Shown here in pieces: positions 7,545 through 15,591 of a stretch of 39,336 nucleotides of DNA (its first letter is position 1; the number at the start of each line of letters is the position of its first letter). The position numbers and the translations under genes are program-made. Under the pieces are notes generated by a model. It did no database searches and was not told the DNA's origin. It saw only the letters and a program-made list of their open reading frames with translations. The stretch spans positions 1-39,336 of the forward strand of contig NZ_JBNMIU010000016.1 of the NCBI RefSeq assembly GCF_050873445.1, read 5' to 3'. This stretch comes from Acidaminococcus sp050873445. GTDB lineage: Bacteria; Bacillota; Negativicutes; Acidaminococcales; Acidaminococcaceae.

Positions 7545-9073
7545 TTCGGTTGTTCTTTTACCACCACTGTCAGGCTGCAGCCGAAGTTCTTGCGGAACCA
7601 TTTGGTCATGCCCTGGAGCATCTGCAGTTCCACCGAGGGGGTGCGGCTGGTAGTAAGGGTCAGTACCGCGTTTCCGTTCAGCAGTGACGGTTCGATGGCC
7701 TCAATGGCTCCGGTCTGGGTGTAATCCAGACATTCAGCCAGGGCCAGCAGCAGGGCTCCGTTGCTCAGCCGTTTCATGTCGGCTTCCGGGATCAGCTTCC
7801 GATAGGGCTTGTTCCGCAGGTATCCCCGGTTCATGCCGTGGTGCCAGGCAGCCAGGATGGCGGTGTACACCACATCCAGATGGTTCAGTCCGAACAGCTT
7901 GCCGTTTTCAATCAGGTAACCGCTGTGGCGGGTGTGGTTGTAGTAGTTGATGGTAATGCCGATGTCATGGAGCAGTCCGGCAGTTTCCACCAGGGGCTTC
8001 CACTTTTCCGGGTCCAGCCGGTGCAGGGACTGCCAGCCGTCAAACAGCTGGAGGGCGTATTTTGCCACCAGTCGGCAGTGTTCTTCATCGGGGGAATACA
8101 GATGGATCATGTTTTCCCGGGCCATTTCCAGGATGTTGGGGGTGATCAGGGGTTCATCCGTATGCTGGTGGAGGTATTGGGAGAACAGGCCTTCCCGCAG
8201 TCCGCAACCGGAGACAATCAATTTCCGTGCCTTGCTCTTGTCGGCCAGGGCTTTGATAACGGAGGCACCGGCGATAATCACATCGGCCCGGTCATTGGAA
8301 AGACCGGGGATACGGCGCCGGGTGGCCAGGGTGGTGCCGGGAAGGGTCTTGTACCATTCTTTGAAATCCTGCAGAGAAAACTGGTAATTGTGCAGCTTGG
8401 ATGTGAAATACTTGCTCCGCTTTTGTTCGATTTTGCCGATGGAACGGGCCGTGCCGCCCACACCGATGAGAGGCAGCCCGCAGCCGGCAATCCAGGGTGC
8501 TTTCTGGATCTGGTCGTTGATGGCCCGGCGCATCTGGTTCAGGGCGTTGGAATTCACCACATTGTTCAATTTGAAGTTCTTGGTCAGGTTTACGCACCCG
8601 ATGGGCAGACTGACGCTTTCCACCAGTTTCCGGTCCCGGACCAGGATTACTTCGGTGGAGGCGCCGCCCAGGTCGAATACGACGGCGTCTTTCACGTCGA
8701 TGGTGTTGATTACGCCCAGGTATGACAGAGACGCTTCTGTTTTGCCGGAAATGATTTCCAGGTTGATGCCGGAAGCCTGGGATACGATTTTGGCCAGCTT
8801 GGCTCCGTTGGGAGCGTTCCGCATGGCAGCGGTAGCCACGGCGATGGTTTCATCCACGTGGTACAGTCTGCACATGGCGGCAAAGTTTTTCATGCAGAGT
8901 GTGGTGGCAGTGAAGGCTTCTTCCGTCAGGTAGCCCTTCTTGTCCGTCTTCAGGGCCAGCCGCAGCGGATCCTTCTGGTTGTACACCAGGTTGCAGGCGT
9001 TGGAGGAATGGACTTCCATGATGACAAGACGTGCGGAGTTGGACCCCACGTCAATGATGGCAATACGTTTCAT
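7541..9073 (-). CDS. ppx: Ppx/GppA-type exopolyphosphatase / pppGpp phosphatase with HD domain
   Basis: Enzymes of this family remove terminal phosphate from polyphosphate or convert pppGpp to ppGpp; sequence alone does not decide which. The 510-residue product has the ASKHA phosphatase core with phosphate-1 motif IIDVGSNSARL (D8), the acidic motif ISGKTEAS and phosphate-2 motif VFDLGGASTEV. A C-terminal HD-type domain carries LLHDIGITINYYNH and HSGYLI. All key motifs look intact, unlike the neighbouring paralogue. The start at 9073 (ATG on the minus strand) has GAGGGG just upstream; an upstream in-frame ATG lacks this. It is divergent from the second ppx-like gene and ppk. Confidence 0.88.
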   Translation of the reverse strand: MKRIAIIDVGSNSARLVIMEVHSSNACNLVYNQKDPLRLALKTDKKGYLTEEAFTATTLCMKNFAAMCRLYHVDETIAVATAAMRNAPNGAKLAKIVSQASGINLEIISGKTEASLSYLGVINTIDVKDAVVFDLGGASTEVILVRDRKLVESVSLPIGCVNLTKNFKLNNVVNSNALNQMRRAINDQIQKAPWIAGCGLPLIGVGGTARSIGKIEQKRSKYFTSKLHNYQFSLQDFKEWYKTLPGTTLATRRRIPGLSNDRADVIIAGASVIKALADKSKARKLIVSGCGLREGLFSQYLHQHTDEPLITPNILEMARENMIHLYSPDEEHCRLVAKYALQLFDGWQSLHRLDPEKWKPLVETAGLLHDIGITINYYNHTRHSGYLIENGKLFGLNHLDVVYTAILAAWHHGMNRGYLRNKPYRKLIPEADMKRLSNGALLLALAECLDYTQTGAIEAIEPSLLNGNAVLTLTTSRTPSVELQMLQGMTKWFRKNFGCSLTVVVKEQPN

Positions 9074-9252
9074 ACAAACCCCTCGATTCGACAGTGTCCC
9101 GAAAAGCTGCGGAAAAAAGGAAATCAATCTGTAAACACTGTTTCTTTTATTATATTGTTATATTATAGAAGTGATAAACTAAAATAAGTATATCACGATT
9201 GGCCCCCGGCGGGTAGACAGTACTGGGTTATAGCGAATGTGAGGAGGACGTT

Positions 9253-10809
9253 ATGGCAAAGAAAAAATTGCGTTCGGCTGCGGTGATCCATCTGGGTTCG
9301 GAAAACATCACCATGCAGCTGATTGAATATACCGGTCTGGACGATGTCCGGATCGTAACTGAATTACGGAACAAAGTACGCTTGGGGGAAGAGACCTTCC
9401 AGACCCATAAAATCTCTTTCCAGACTATGCTGGAAATCGTAGGCATCTTGAAGGGATACCGCCAGGTAATGAAGGAATACGGCGTGAAGGAGTATCAGCT
9501 GCAGGCTACCACGGCCGTGCGGGAAGCGGAGAACCGGACGTATTTCCTGGATCAGGTGAAGGTAAAGACCGGATTCCAGATCGAAGTGATCAATATGAGC
9601 CGGGAAATCTACACCAAGATGGCCTCCCTCATGCGGAACATGGATATGAAGGATATCCATCTGGATGACAATACCGGCATGCTGCTGGCGGACATTTCTT
9701 CCGGCGGCCTGGGGCTTACCTACCTGAAGGGCAGCGAAGTGAAGTTCCAGCAGAATCTCCATGTGGGTCTGGTACGGCTGAAGGAGCAGTTCACCCGGAA
9801 CGAGCGTTCCAGCATCCATTTCGAACAGGCCCTGAACGAATACCTTCAGGACCGGATCGGCGTGGTGGCCGAGGAACTGGAAGGGGAGGACATCCAGACC
9901 CTGCTGCTTACCGGAACGGAAAGCCAGGTGATGATGGATCTGTTTGGCGGTGAAAAAAAGCAGAAGGGAAATATTTCCTTTGCAGCGGAAGAGGTGGAAG
10001 CGTTCTATGAGAAAGCCCACCAGTACAAGGATGTGCAGCTAAAGAAGCTGTTCGGCCTGCCCCCGGAAGAGATGGAAGTCGCCCAGCCAGCCATTTCCCT
10101 GTGTCACCTGCTCATGCAGATGACCGGAGCCAAACGGCTTTTCATGCCCAAAGACCGGTTCATTGACGGCATGAAGATCCTGTACGTTGCCCGGCAGCTG
10201 GATCCGGGATTCCTGGAAGAAATGCTGGAACTGCAGATGAGCCTGGTACGCAGTATCGGCACCCGGTTCCATTACGACGCCCCCCATGCAGCCTGGGTAG
10301 AAGCCATGTGCTGCCAGCTGTTCGATACTCTGGCTCCCAGCCAGGGCCTGGACCAGGAAGACAAGATCCTGCTGCGGGCGGCGGCTTACCTGCACAACAT
10401 CGGTAAGTATGCTTCCATGCGGACCTACGACCGGTACAATTACTACCTGATCGACTGTGCGGACCTGTTGGGATTCAGCGTGGAACAGTGCCATACCATC
10501 GCCCAGATTTCTTATCTGTATACCCTGGACCGGCCGGAACTGAACGGTTCGGAACCCCGGGATTTCGGCACCGGTATCAGTCCGCTGGTGGCCAAGCTGG
10601 CAGCCATCCTGAGGCTGGCTGACTCCATGGATATCAGCGGCAGGCAGAAAATCACCGGCTGCAGGATGGTCCTGAAGGGCAATGAACTGAAAATCCGGGC
10701 CAAAAGCCGGCACAACCTGTCTCTGGAGGAATGGGTTTTCGAAAAGAGAGGCAGCTTCTTTGAAGAAGTGTTTGGTGTACAGCCCGTACTGGAAAGAGTG
10801 GAGGCGTAA
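9253..10809 (+). CDS. Ppx/GppA-like protein, apparently degenerate active site
   Basis: A 518-residue protein with the same layout as Ppx/GppA: two ASKHA halves, then an HD-like C-terminal domain. Key motifs differ from the family norm. The phosphate-1 loop reads VIHLGSENI with H13 where Asp is expected. The usual G-x-E-E-A acidic motif is replaced by NMSREIYTK. Phosphate-2 reads LADISSGGLGL. The HD pair is HN (H381-N382 in YLHNIGKY). GAGGAGG at 9240-9246 precedes ATG 9253. The stop is two bases before ppk, so they are almost certainly co-transcribed. It may be a non-catalytic partner or sensor of polyphosphate or (p)ppGpp rather than a hydrolase; that role is inference. Family assignment is good, activity is unknown. 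Confidence 0.8.
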   Translation: MAKKKLRSAAVIHLGSENITMQLIEYTGLDDVRIVTELRNKVRLGEETFQTHKISFQTMLEIVGILKGYRQVMKEYGVKEYQLQATTAVREAENRTYFLDQVKVKTGFQIEVINMSREIYTKMASLMRNMDMKDIHLDDNTGMLLADISSGGLGLTYLKGSEVKFQQNLHVGLVRLKEQFTRNERSSIHFEQALNEYLQDRIGVVAEELEGEDIQTLLLTGTESQVMMDLFGGEKKQKGNISFAAEEVEAFYEKAHQYKDVQLKKLFGLPPEEMEVAQPAISLCHLLMQMTGAKRLFMPKDRFIDGMKILYVARQLDPGFLEEMLELQMSLVRSIGTRFHYDAPHAAWVEAMCCQLFDTLAPSQGLDQEDKILLRAAAYLHNIGKYASMRTYDRYNYYLIDCADLLGFSVEQCHTIAQISYLYTLDRPELNGSEPRDFGTGISPLVAKLAAILRLADSMDISGRQKITGCRMVLKGNELKIRAKSRHNLSLEEWVFEKRGSFFEEVFGVQPVLERVEA

Positions 10810-10811
10810 GG

Positions 10812-12920
10812 ATGACAATCGATTTGAACAGGCCGGAATATTACGTGAACCGGGAACTGAGCTGGCTGAAATTCAATTTGCGGGTGCTGCGGGAAGCCGG
10901 GGTACGGACCCTGCCGCTCCTGGAACGGATGCGCTTCGTGGCCATTTCGGCTTCCAACCTGGATGAATTCTTCATGGTCCGGGTGGCCGGGCTCATCGAG
11001 CAGGAAGCCGCCGGGGTGGATAAAGTGGATGCAGCCGGACTTACAGTGGCGGATCAGCTGCGGGAAATCTCTCTGTCGGCTCACAACCAGATGAAGCTGA
11101 AATACCGGTACTTTTTTGCCCTGTGCAACGAACTGGAAAAGAACGATATCCGGTTCCTGCGGGTGAAGGATGTGACACCGGAACAGCGGCAGGAATTGGA
11201 AGCCTACTACCAGGAAATGGTATTCCCGGTGCTGACTCCCATGGCAGTGGATGCGGCCCGGCCGTTCCCGTTCCTGGCCAACAAGACCTTGAACATCGCC
11301 GTGGAACTGCGGAACAAAAAAGGAGAGCAGCGGGTGGCCTTCGTGCAGGTGCCTTCCGTACTGCCCCGGTTCATCTCGCTGGTGGATCAGGAAGGGAAGC
11401 GGAGCTATGTATTCCTGGAAGATTTGATCATGGAACACTGCCAGGATCTGTTCAAGGGGTCGGCTATCGTGGATATGGTGCCCTTCCGGATCACTCGTGA
11501 CTCTGATCTGGAAGTGGAGGAGGATGCTACCCAGGACCTGATGAAAGAAATCGAACGGTCTCTGCGGAAACGGAAACGGGGGGCCGCAGTGCGGCTGGAA
11601 ATCTGTACCACTGACGACCGCTACCTGAAGGATTTCCTGATCCGCAGTCTGGACCTGGAGCCCCGGGATGTGTACGAAATCAATGGGCCCCTGGACCTGA
11701 CCTTCCTGAACAAGTTCATCGACCAGCCGGGCATGGAACAGTGGAAGTTTACTCCCTATGTGAACCAGCAGCCGGAGGAACTGCCCGATTACGACGACCT
11801 GTTCGGCAGGATCCGGGAGCACGACATTTTGCTGCATCATCCCTACGAAAGCTTCGATCCTATCGTGAAGCTGCTGGCTGTTGCGGCGGAAGATCCCAAT
11901 GTGCTGGCCATCAAACAGACCCTGTACCGGGTCAGCGGCAATTCCCCTCTGGTAGCGGCTCTGGCCCGGGCTGCGGAAAACGGCAAGCAGGTCACGGCTC
12001 TGGTGGAACTGAAAGCCCGATTCGATGAAGAGAACAACATCGTATGGGCCCGCCGCCTGGAAAAGGCCGGCTGCCATGTGATCTACGGCCTTATGGGGCT
12101 GAAGACCCATTCCAAGATTATCCTGATTGTCCGGAAGGAAGAAGGCGGAATCCGGCGCTATGTGCACCTGGGCACCGGCAATTACAACGACAAGACTGCC
12201 AAGCTGTATACGGACCTGGGGCTGCTCACCGCCAACGACCAGTACGGTGAGGATGCTTCCGCATTCTTCAACGTGCTCAGCGGTTATTCGGAACCGCCGG
12301 TATTCAATCGTCTGGTCATGGCTCCCATCGGGCTGCGGGAAAAGATCTATGAACTGGTGGATCGGGAAATCGCCAATGTGAAAAATGGCGGCGAAGGCCA
12401 TATTGTGGCCAAGATGAACTCCCTGATCGATCAGCCGGTAATCAGAAAGTTCTACGAAGCGTCCCAGGCCGGCGTGAAGATTGAACTGATCGTACGGGGC
12501 ATCTGCGGGCTGCGGCCGGGCATCAAGGGCGTCAGTGACAACATTACTGTGCGTTCCATCATCGGCCGGTTCCTGGAACACAGCCGGGTGTACTATTTTG
12601 CCAATAACGGCAATGAAGAACTGTATCTGTCCAGTGCGGATATGATGCCCCGGAACTTGAACGACCGGGTGGAGCTGCTGTTCCCGGTGGAACGGAAGGC
12701 CCACATCGACCGGATCAAGGAATTCCTGAATCTGTGCCTGAAGGACAATGTGGGGGCCCATGTGATGCTGGCCAATGGAACCTGGCGCCGCAGCTATGCC
12801 CATGGCCATCAGCGCATCAGTGTACAGGCCGCTCTCATGCAGCGGGCCATGAAGAACGCTCCCCGAAAGACCATGCCCCTGGAACAGCGGCTGAAACCTA
12901 TGGAACACAAGGAAGAATGA
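10812..12920 (+). CDS. ppk1: Polyphosphate kinase 1
   Basis: PPK1 makes long-chain polyphosphate reversibly from ATP. The 702-residue product has the full family layout: the N-terminal domain beginning YYVNRELSWLKFNLRVL, the head domain with SASNLDEFFMVRVAG, then two PLD-like catalytic domains. The histidine that becomes phosphorylated is H433 in GLKTHSKI (E. coli H435), and the second catalytic histidine is H590 in LEHSRVYYF (E. coli H592). The nucleotide-binding YRVSGNSPLV block is also present. GGAGGCG at 10800-10806 precedes the ATG, and translation is probably coupled to the upstream ppx-like gene. Family length is about 690-720. Confidence 0.96.
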   Translation: MTIDLNRPEYYVNRELSWLKFNLRVLREAGVRTLPLLERMRFVAISASNLDEFFMVRVAGLIEQEAAGVDKVDAAGLTVADQLREISLSAHNQMKLKYRYFFALCNELEKNDIRFLRVKDVTPEQRQELEAYYQEMVFPVLTPMAVDAARPFPFLANKTLNIAVELRNKKGEQRVAFVQVPSVLPRFISLVDQEGKRSYVFLEDLIMEHCQDLFKGSAIVDMVPFRITRDSDLEVEEDATQDLMKEIERSLRKRKRGAAVRLEICTTDDRYLKDFLIRSLDLEPRDVYEINGPLDLTFLNKFIDQPGMEQWKFTPYVNQQPEELPDYDDLFGRIREHDILLHHPYESFDPIVKLLAVAAEDPNVLAIKQTLYRVSGNSPLVAALARAAENGKQVTALVELKARFDEENNIVWARRLEKAGCHVIYGLMGLKTHSKIILIVRKEEGGIRRYVHLGTGNYNDKTAKLYTDLGLLTANDQYGEDASAFFNVLSGYSEPPVFNRLVMAPIGLREKIYELVDREIANVKNGGEGHIVAKMNSLIDQPVIRKFYEASQAGVKIELIVRGICGLRPGIKGVSDNITVRSIIGRFLEHSRVYYFANNGNEELYLSSADMMPRNLNDRVELLFPVERKAHIDRIKEFLNLCLKDNVGAHVMLANGTWRRSYAHGHQRISVQAALMQRAMKNAPRKTMPLEQRLKPMEHKEE

Positions 12921-12937
12921 CGGCGATACGGATTTTG

Positions 12938-12946
12938 TGATATAAT
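12938..12946 (+). promoter_or_regulatory. Extended -10 promoter for the small unknown gene
   Basis: TGATATAAT is a TGn-extended -10 with TATAAT at 12941-12946, 33 bp before the ATG at 12980. No clear -35 is seen. It suggests the following gene is transcribed independently of ppk. Confidence 0.55.
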
Positions 12947-12979
12947 GACGTATCATAGAGAGAGGTGCGTTGAGAAACC

Positions 12980-13288
12980 ATGGCAGTGCAAAGTGTTACT
13001 TTAAATTACCAGGGCCATTACGGCTATCTGGATTACAACGAAGAGACCCATGAAATGACCGTATTCATTCCGGACGCAGAGGAGGCGGCCCAGAAGGTGC
13101 GGGATTTCCTGTCCAGCCCCAAAACCATGGAAGTGCCAACGGATCAGTGCACCTACCATTTCGGGGAAGTGACCGTGGATCCGAAAAACAGCTGGCAGGA
13201 TTGCCAGCAGGCTCTGACCCGGCTGTGGGTCAATACCGGTGTGCTGGTGGAATGGAGTATGCCGCCCCGGATGGCCAACGATTTGTAA
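12980..13288 (+). CDS. Small unknown protein (102 aa)
   Basis: I do not recognise this protein. It is 102 residues, soluble and acidic, with no signal peptide or membrane segment. The sequence reads as a compact alpha/beta domain: a beta-rich start (VTLNYQGHYGYLDYNEETHEMTV), a helix (DAEEAAQKVRDFL), then a polar stretch and a helix with conserved-looking Trp and Cys (SWQDCQQALTRLWV). Codon pattern and the preceding promoter and GAGAGAGG ribosome site (about 12 bp from the ATG, rather far) support a real gene. It lies between ppk and a phosphoribosyltransferase gene, with a DnaA-box-rich gap after it. No function is proposed. Confidence 0.75.
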   Translation: MAVQSVTLNYQGHYGYLDYNEETHEMTVFIPDAEEAAQKVRDFLSSPKTMEVPTDQCTYHFGEVTVDPKNSWQDCQQALTRLWVNTGVLVEWSMPPRMANDL

Positions 13289-13289
13289 G

Positions 13290-13343
13290 TTATGCACAGA
13301 GTTATCCACTTATGAACATTCCTCTTGTGGATAATGTGGATAA
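13290..13343 (+). promoter_or_regulatory. Cluster of five DnaA-box-like 9-mers
   Basis: Inside a 79-bp gap there are five matches to the DnaA box TTATNCACA. On the plus strand they are TTATGCACA (13290-13298, perfect), TTATCCACT (13302-13310, one mismatch) and TTATGAACA (13310-13318, one mismatch). On the minus strand there are two perfect TTATCCACA boxes, read as TGTGGATAA at 13326-13334 and 13335-13343. The two sets face each other. The cluster could be a DnaA-controlled promoter or operator, or a titration site. Binding is inferred from sequence only. Confidence 0.65.
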
Positions 13344-13367
13344 GTCGGAAAAGGGGAGGAAACGATT

Positions 13368-13919
13368 GTGGCAAAGCGGTTTTATGAACTGGAAGTGGCG
13401 GGGCTGAAGCGCTCTCTGCCCGTCCTGAACATTTCGGACACCCTGGCCATTGCCGGGTTCGTGATCCTGGGCGATACGGAAATGGTGGAAAAAGCGGCAG
13501 CGGAACTGGCTCCAAAGGTGCCTGCCGGCACGGAGGTCCTTATGGCCGCCGAGACCAAGGGTATCCCGCTGGTCCACGCCATGGCGCGGATCCTGGGGAT
13601 GGACCGCTACATCGTGGCCCGGAAGTCCATCAAAGCCTATATGGAACACCCGCTGGTCGTGGAGGATGAATCCATCACCACCAAGGGCAAACAGATGCTG
13701 TGCCTGCAGGATGCGGATATCGATCTGGTGCGGGGTCATAAGGTGACTCTGGTGGATGATGTGATCAGCACCGGGGGCTCCATGAAGGCCCTGGAGGAGC
13801 TGGTGGAAAAAGCCGGCGGTACGGTGAACGGACGTATGGCCATCCTGGCTGAAGGGGATTCCATCGGCCGACAGGATATCGTCGTCCTGGCCAATCTGCC
13901 ATTATTCAAGGCGGAGTAA
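13368..13919 (+). CDS. Purine-type phosphoribosyltransferase (adenine PRTase family)
   Basis: Transfers a base to PRPP or a related reaction. The 183-residue product is a type I PRTase: the PRPP-binding signature VTLVDDVISTGGSM has its acidic pair at D130-D131, an upstream loop EVLMAAETKGIPLVHA contacts pyrophosphate, and VARKSIKAYM forms the flexible-loop region. It resembles the adenine/xanthine PRTase group, but the base-binding hood is not diagnostic, so I give no gene symbol. The start is GTG 13368, with GGGGAGGA at 13353-13360. The DnaA-box cluster lies directly upstream and a good terminator follows 14 bp after the stop, so it looks monocistronic. Confidence 0.82.
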   Translation: MAKRFYELEVAGLKRSLPVLNISDTLAIAGFVILGDTEMVEKAAAELAPKVPAGTEVLMAAETKGIPLVHAMARILGMDRYIVARKSIKAYMEHPLVVEDESITTKGKQMLCLQDADIDLVRGHKVTLVDDVISTGGSMKALEELVEKAGGTVNGRMAILAEGDSIGRQDIVVLANLPLFKAE

Positions 13920-13932
13920 TCTGCAGAGAAGG

Positions 13933-13964
13933 GAAGCTGTCGCTTGCGGCAGCTTCTTTTTTGT
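13933..13964 (+). terminator. Intrinsic terminator after the phosphoribosyltransferase gene
   Basis: GAAGCTGTCGC (13933-13943) pairs with GCGGCAGCTTC (13946-13956) through one G-U pair, followed by TTTTTTGTT. Confidence 0.85.
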
Positions 13965-14012
13965 TATAAAATGAAACAATACTGTTTCTTTTTGTCTGAG
14001 GAGGTATTTTCT

Positions 14013-14876
14013 TTGAAAATCATAGATCTGCTGAAGAGCCCGAAAGTCTGTGTTTCCTGCGAACTGTTCCCGCCCAAGAAGGGCAGCGAACTGGAACACG
14101 CCCAGGAAATCGCCCGCACCATTGCCGTCCAGGGGGTGGATTACATGAGTGTCACCTACGGGGCCGGCGGCACTTCCGTGGGCAAGAGCGTGGCCCTGGT
14201 ATCCGAAATCGAACGCTGCGGTGTGCCTGCTCTGGCTCATCTTACCTGCGTGGGAGCTACGGAACAGCGCATCGAGGGCGTATTGGACCAGCTGAAGAAT
14301 GCCCATGTGGAGAATGTGCTGGCTCTGCGGGGAGATCTTCCAGTCGGCCAGGAATCCCTCCAGGGGGATTATGCCCATGCCAGTGAACTGGTGAAAAAAA
14401 TCAAGAGCTACGGAGACTTCTGCGTAGGCGGGGCCACCTATCCCCAGGGTCATCCGGAAGCCAAAAGCCTGGATGAAGATCTGGAACACACCAAGATGAA
14501 AGTGGAAGATGGCTGCGATTTTCTGGTGACCCAGATGTTCTTTGACAATACCATGTTCTACAACTTCATGTACCGGCTGCTGGCCAAGGGAATCAATGTG
14601 CCGGTGGTGGCCGGGATCATGCCGGTGACCAGCCTGAAGCAGATTGAGAGAATCTTCACCCTGAGCGGTACGCCGGTACCGGCGCCACTGCGGGCCATGG
14701 CAGAACGGTTTGCAGATCATCCGGCGGCCTTGAAACAGGCGGGCATGGCCTATGCCATTGGTCAGATTGTGGACCTGATCGCCAATGGGTTCTCCAACAT
14801 CCATATCTATACCATGAACAAACCGGATGTCATCGGCGGTATCCGCAGCAACCTGTCCGAAATCATCCGCAGCTGA
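14013..14876 (+). CDS. metF: 5,10-methylenetetrahydrofolate reductase
   Basis: Reduces methylene-THF to methyl-THF, the methyl donor for MetH. The 287-residue product is a TIM barrel with family blocks CELFPPKKGSE, SVTYGAGGTS, LTCVGAT, LALRGDLP, GGATYPQGHPEA, TQMFFDN and AGIMPVTS. The best start is TTG 14013: GAGGAGG lies at 13998-14004, 8 bp upstream, and the N-terminus then begins at the normal place. The nearest upstream in-frame ATG (13971) falls beside the preceding terminator and has no ribosome site. It is followed after 16 bp by the MetH reactivation protein gene and then metH, a coherent methionine operon. Electron donor not visible. Confidence 0.93.
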   Translation: MKIIDLLKSPKVCVSCELFPPKKGSELEHAQEIARTIAVQGVDYMSVTYGAGGTSVGKSVALVSEIERCGVPALAHLTCVGATEQRIEGVLDQLKNAHVENVLALRGDLPVGQESLQGDYAHASELVKKIKSYGDFCVGGATYPQGHPEAKSLDEDLEHTKMKVEDGCDFLVTQMFFDNTMFYNFMYRLLAKGINVPVVAGIMPVTSLKQIERIFTLSGTPVPAPLRAMAERFADHPAALKQAGMAYAIGQIVDLIANGFSNIHIYTMNKPDVIGGIRSNLSEIIRS

Positions 14877-14892
14877 GGCAAAGGAGGCAGGA

Positions 14893-15591
14893 ATGGCAGT
14901 ACGGATTCCCTTTGATGAAAAAGAGGCTCTGCGTTACTTCGGAGCCAGGCCGGGGGATGTACAGGCTGCGGTGACTGTGGACCGGGCCTTCCTGCAGCTG
15001 CGCAACGAAGTGCAGCCCCGGAGCCTGCTGCAGCAGTGGAGCTGTACTGTGGTCCAGGGTACGGAGAACGAAAAGGGCCGGGTCATTCTGGAAAACGGCA
15101 CGGAATTTGTGAGCAGCGGCCTGGCCAGGCATCTTGAGGGCTGCGACCGGCTGCTGCTGTTTGGCGCTACCCTGGGCGCCCGGGTGGACATCGCCCTGCG
15201 GCGGATCAGCGTACGCAGCATTGCGGAAGGGGCTGCAGCCCAGGCGGTGGCAGCATCGCTTATTGAAAGCTACCTGGATCAGCAGGAAATCGTCTGGAAG
15301 AAGGAGATGCCGGCCATCTGGCAGTTTCGCACCCGGTTTTCTCCGGGGTACGGGGACTGGAACCTGGCGGAGCAGCAGAAAATCTTCCGGCTCCTGGACT
15401 GTGCCAAAGCCATCGGCCTCACTTTGACAGCAGGAGGCATCATGGCCCCCACCAAAAGTGTCACTGCGGTGATCGGCATCGACCGGTCTGGAAAGAAGGC
15501 GGCAGAGTCGGAAGACACCCACTGCGGAAAGAAAACCAAATGTGCCGCCTGCGGCAATGTAACCTGTCCTTATCGTCAGGAGGAACCATGA
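14893..15591 (+). CDS. Free-standing methionine synthase reactivation-domain protein
   Basis: This 232-residue protein resembles the AdoMet-binding activation domain that in E. coli MetH is the C-terminal part of the enzyme. It carries the AdoMet-binding signature RFSPGYGDW (R148-W156), followed by LAEQQKIFRLLDC and GGIMAPTKSV, all typical of the domain. A short Cys-rich tail (CGKKTKCAACGNVTCPYR) is also present; proteins of this kind in anaerobic Firmicutes often have one, and it could hold a metal. The following MetH ends with its B12-binding domain, so this protein presumably does the reductive remethylation of cob(II)alamin. AAGGAGG at 14881-14887 precedes the ATG. It overlaps metH as ATGA, implying coupled translation. 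Confidence 0.87.
   Translation: MAVRIPFDEKEALRYFGARPGDVQAAVTVDRAFLQLRNEVQPRSLLQQWSCTVVQGTENEKGRVILENGTEFVSSGLARHLEGCDRLLLFGATLGARVDIALRRISVRSIAEGAAAQAVAASLIESYLDQQEIVWKKEMPAIWQFRTRFSPGYGDWNLAEQQKIFRLLDCAKAIGLTLTAGGIMAPTKSVTAVIGIDRSGKKAAESEDTHCGKKTKCAACGNVTCPYRQEEP

Noticed and set aside
9171..9196. Inverted repeat GTGATA/TATCAC between the two ppx genes
   Set aside because: The arms are only 6 bp with a 14-bp spacer in AT-rich DNA, which is likely by chance; not listed as an operator.
10512..12956. An 814-codon open frame on the minus strand
   Set aside because: Antisense of ppk1 and the end of the ppx-like gene. The plus-strand product has both catalytic histidines of PPK1.
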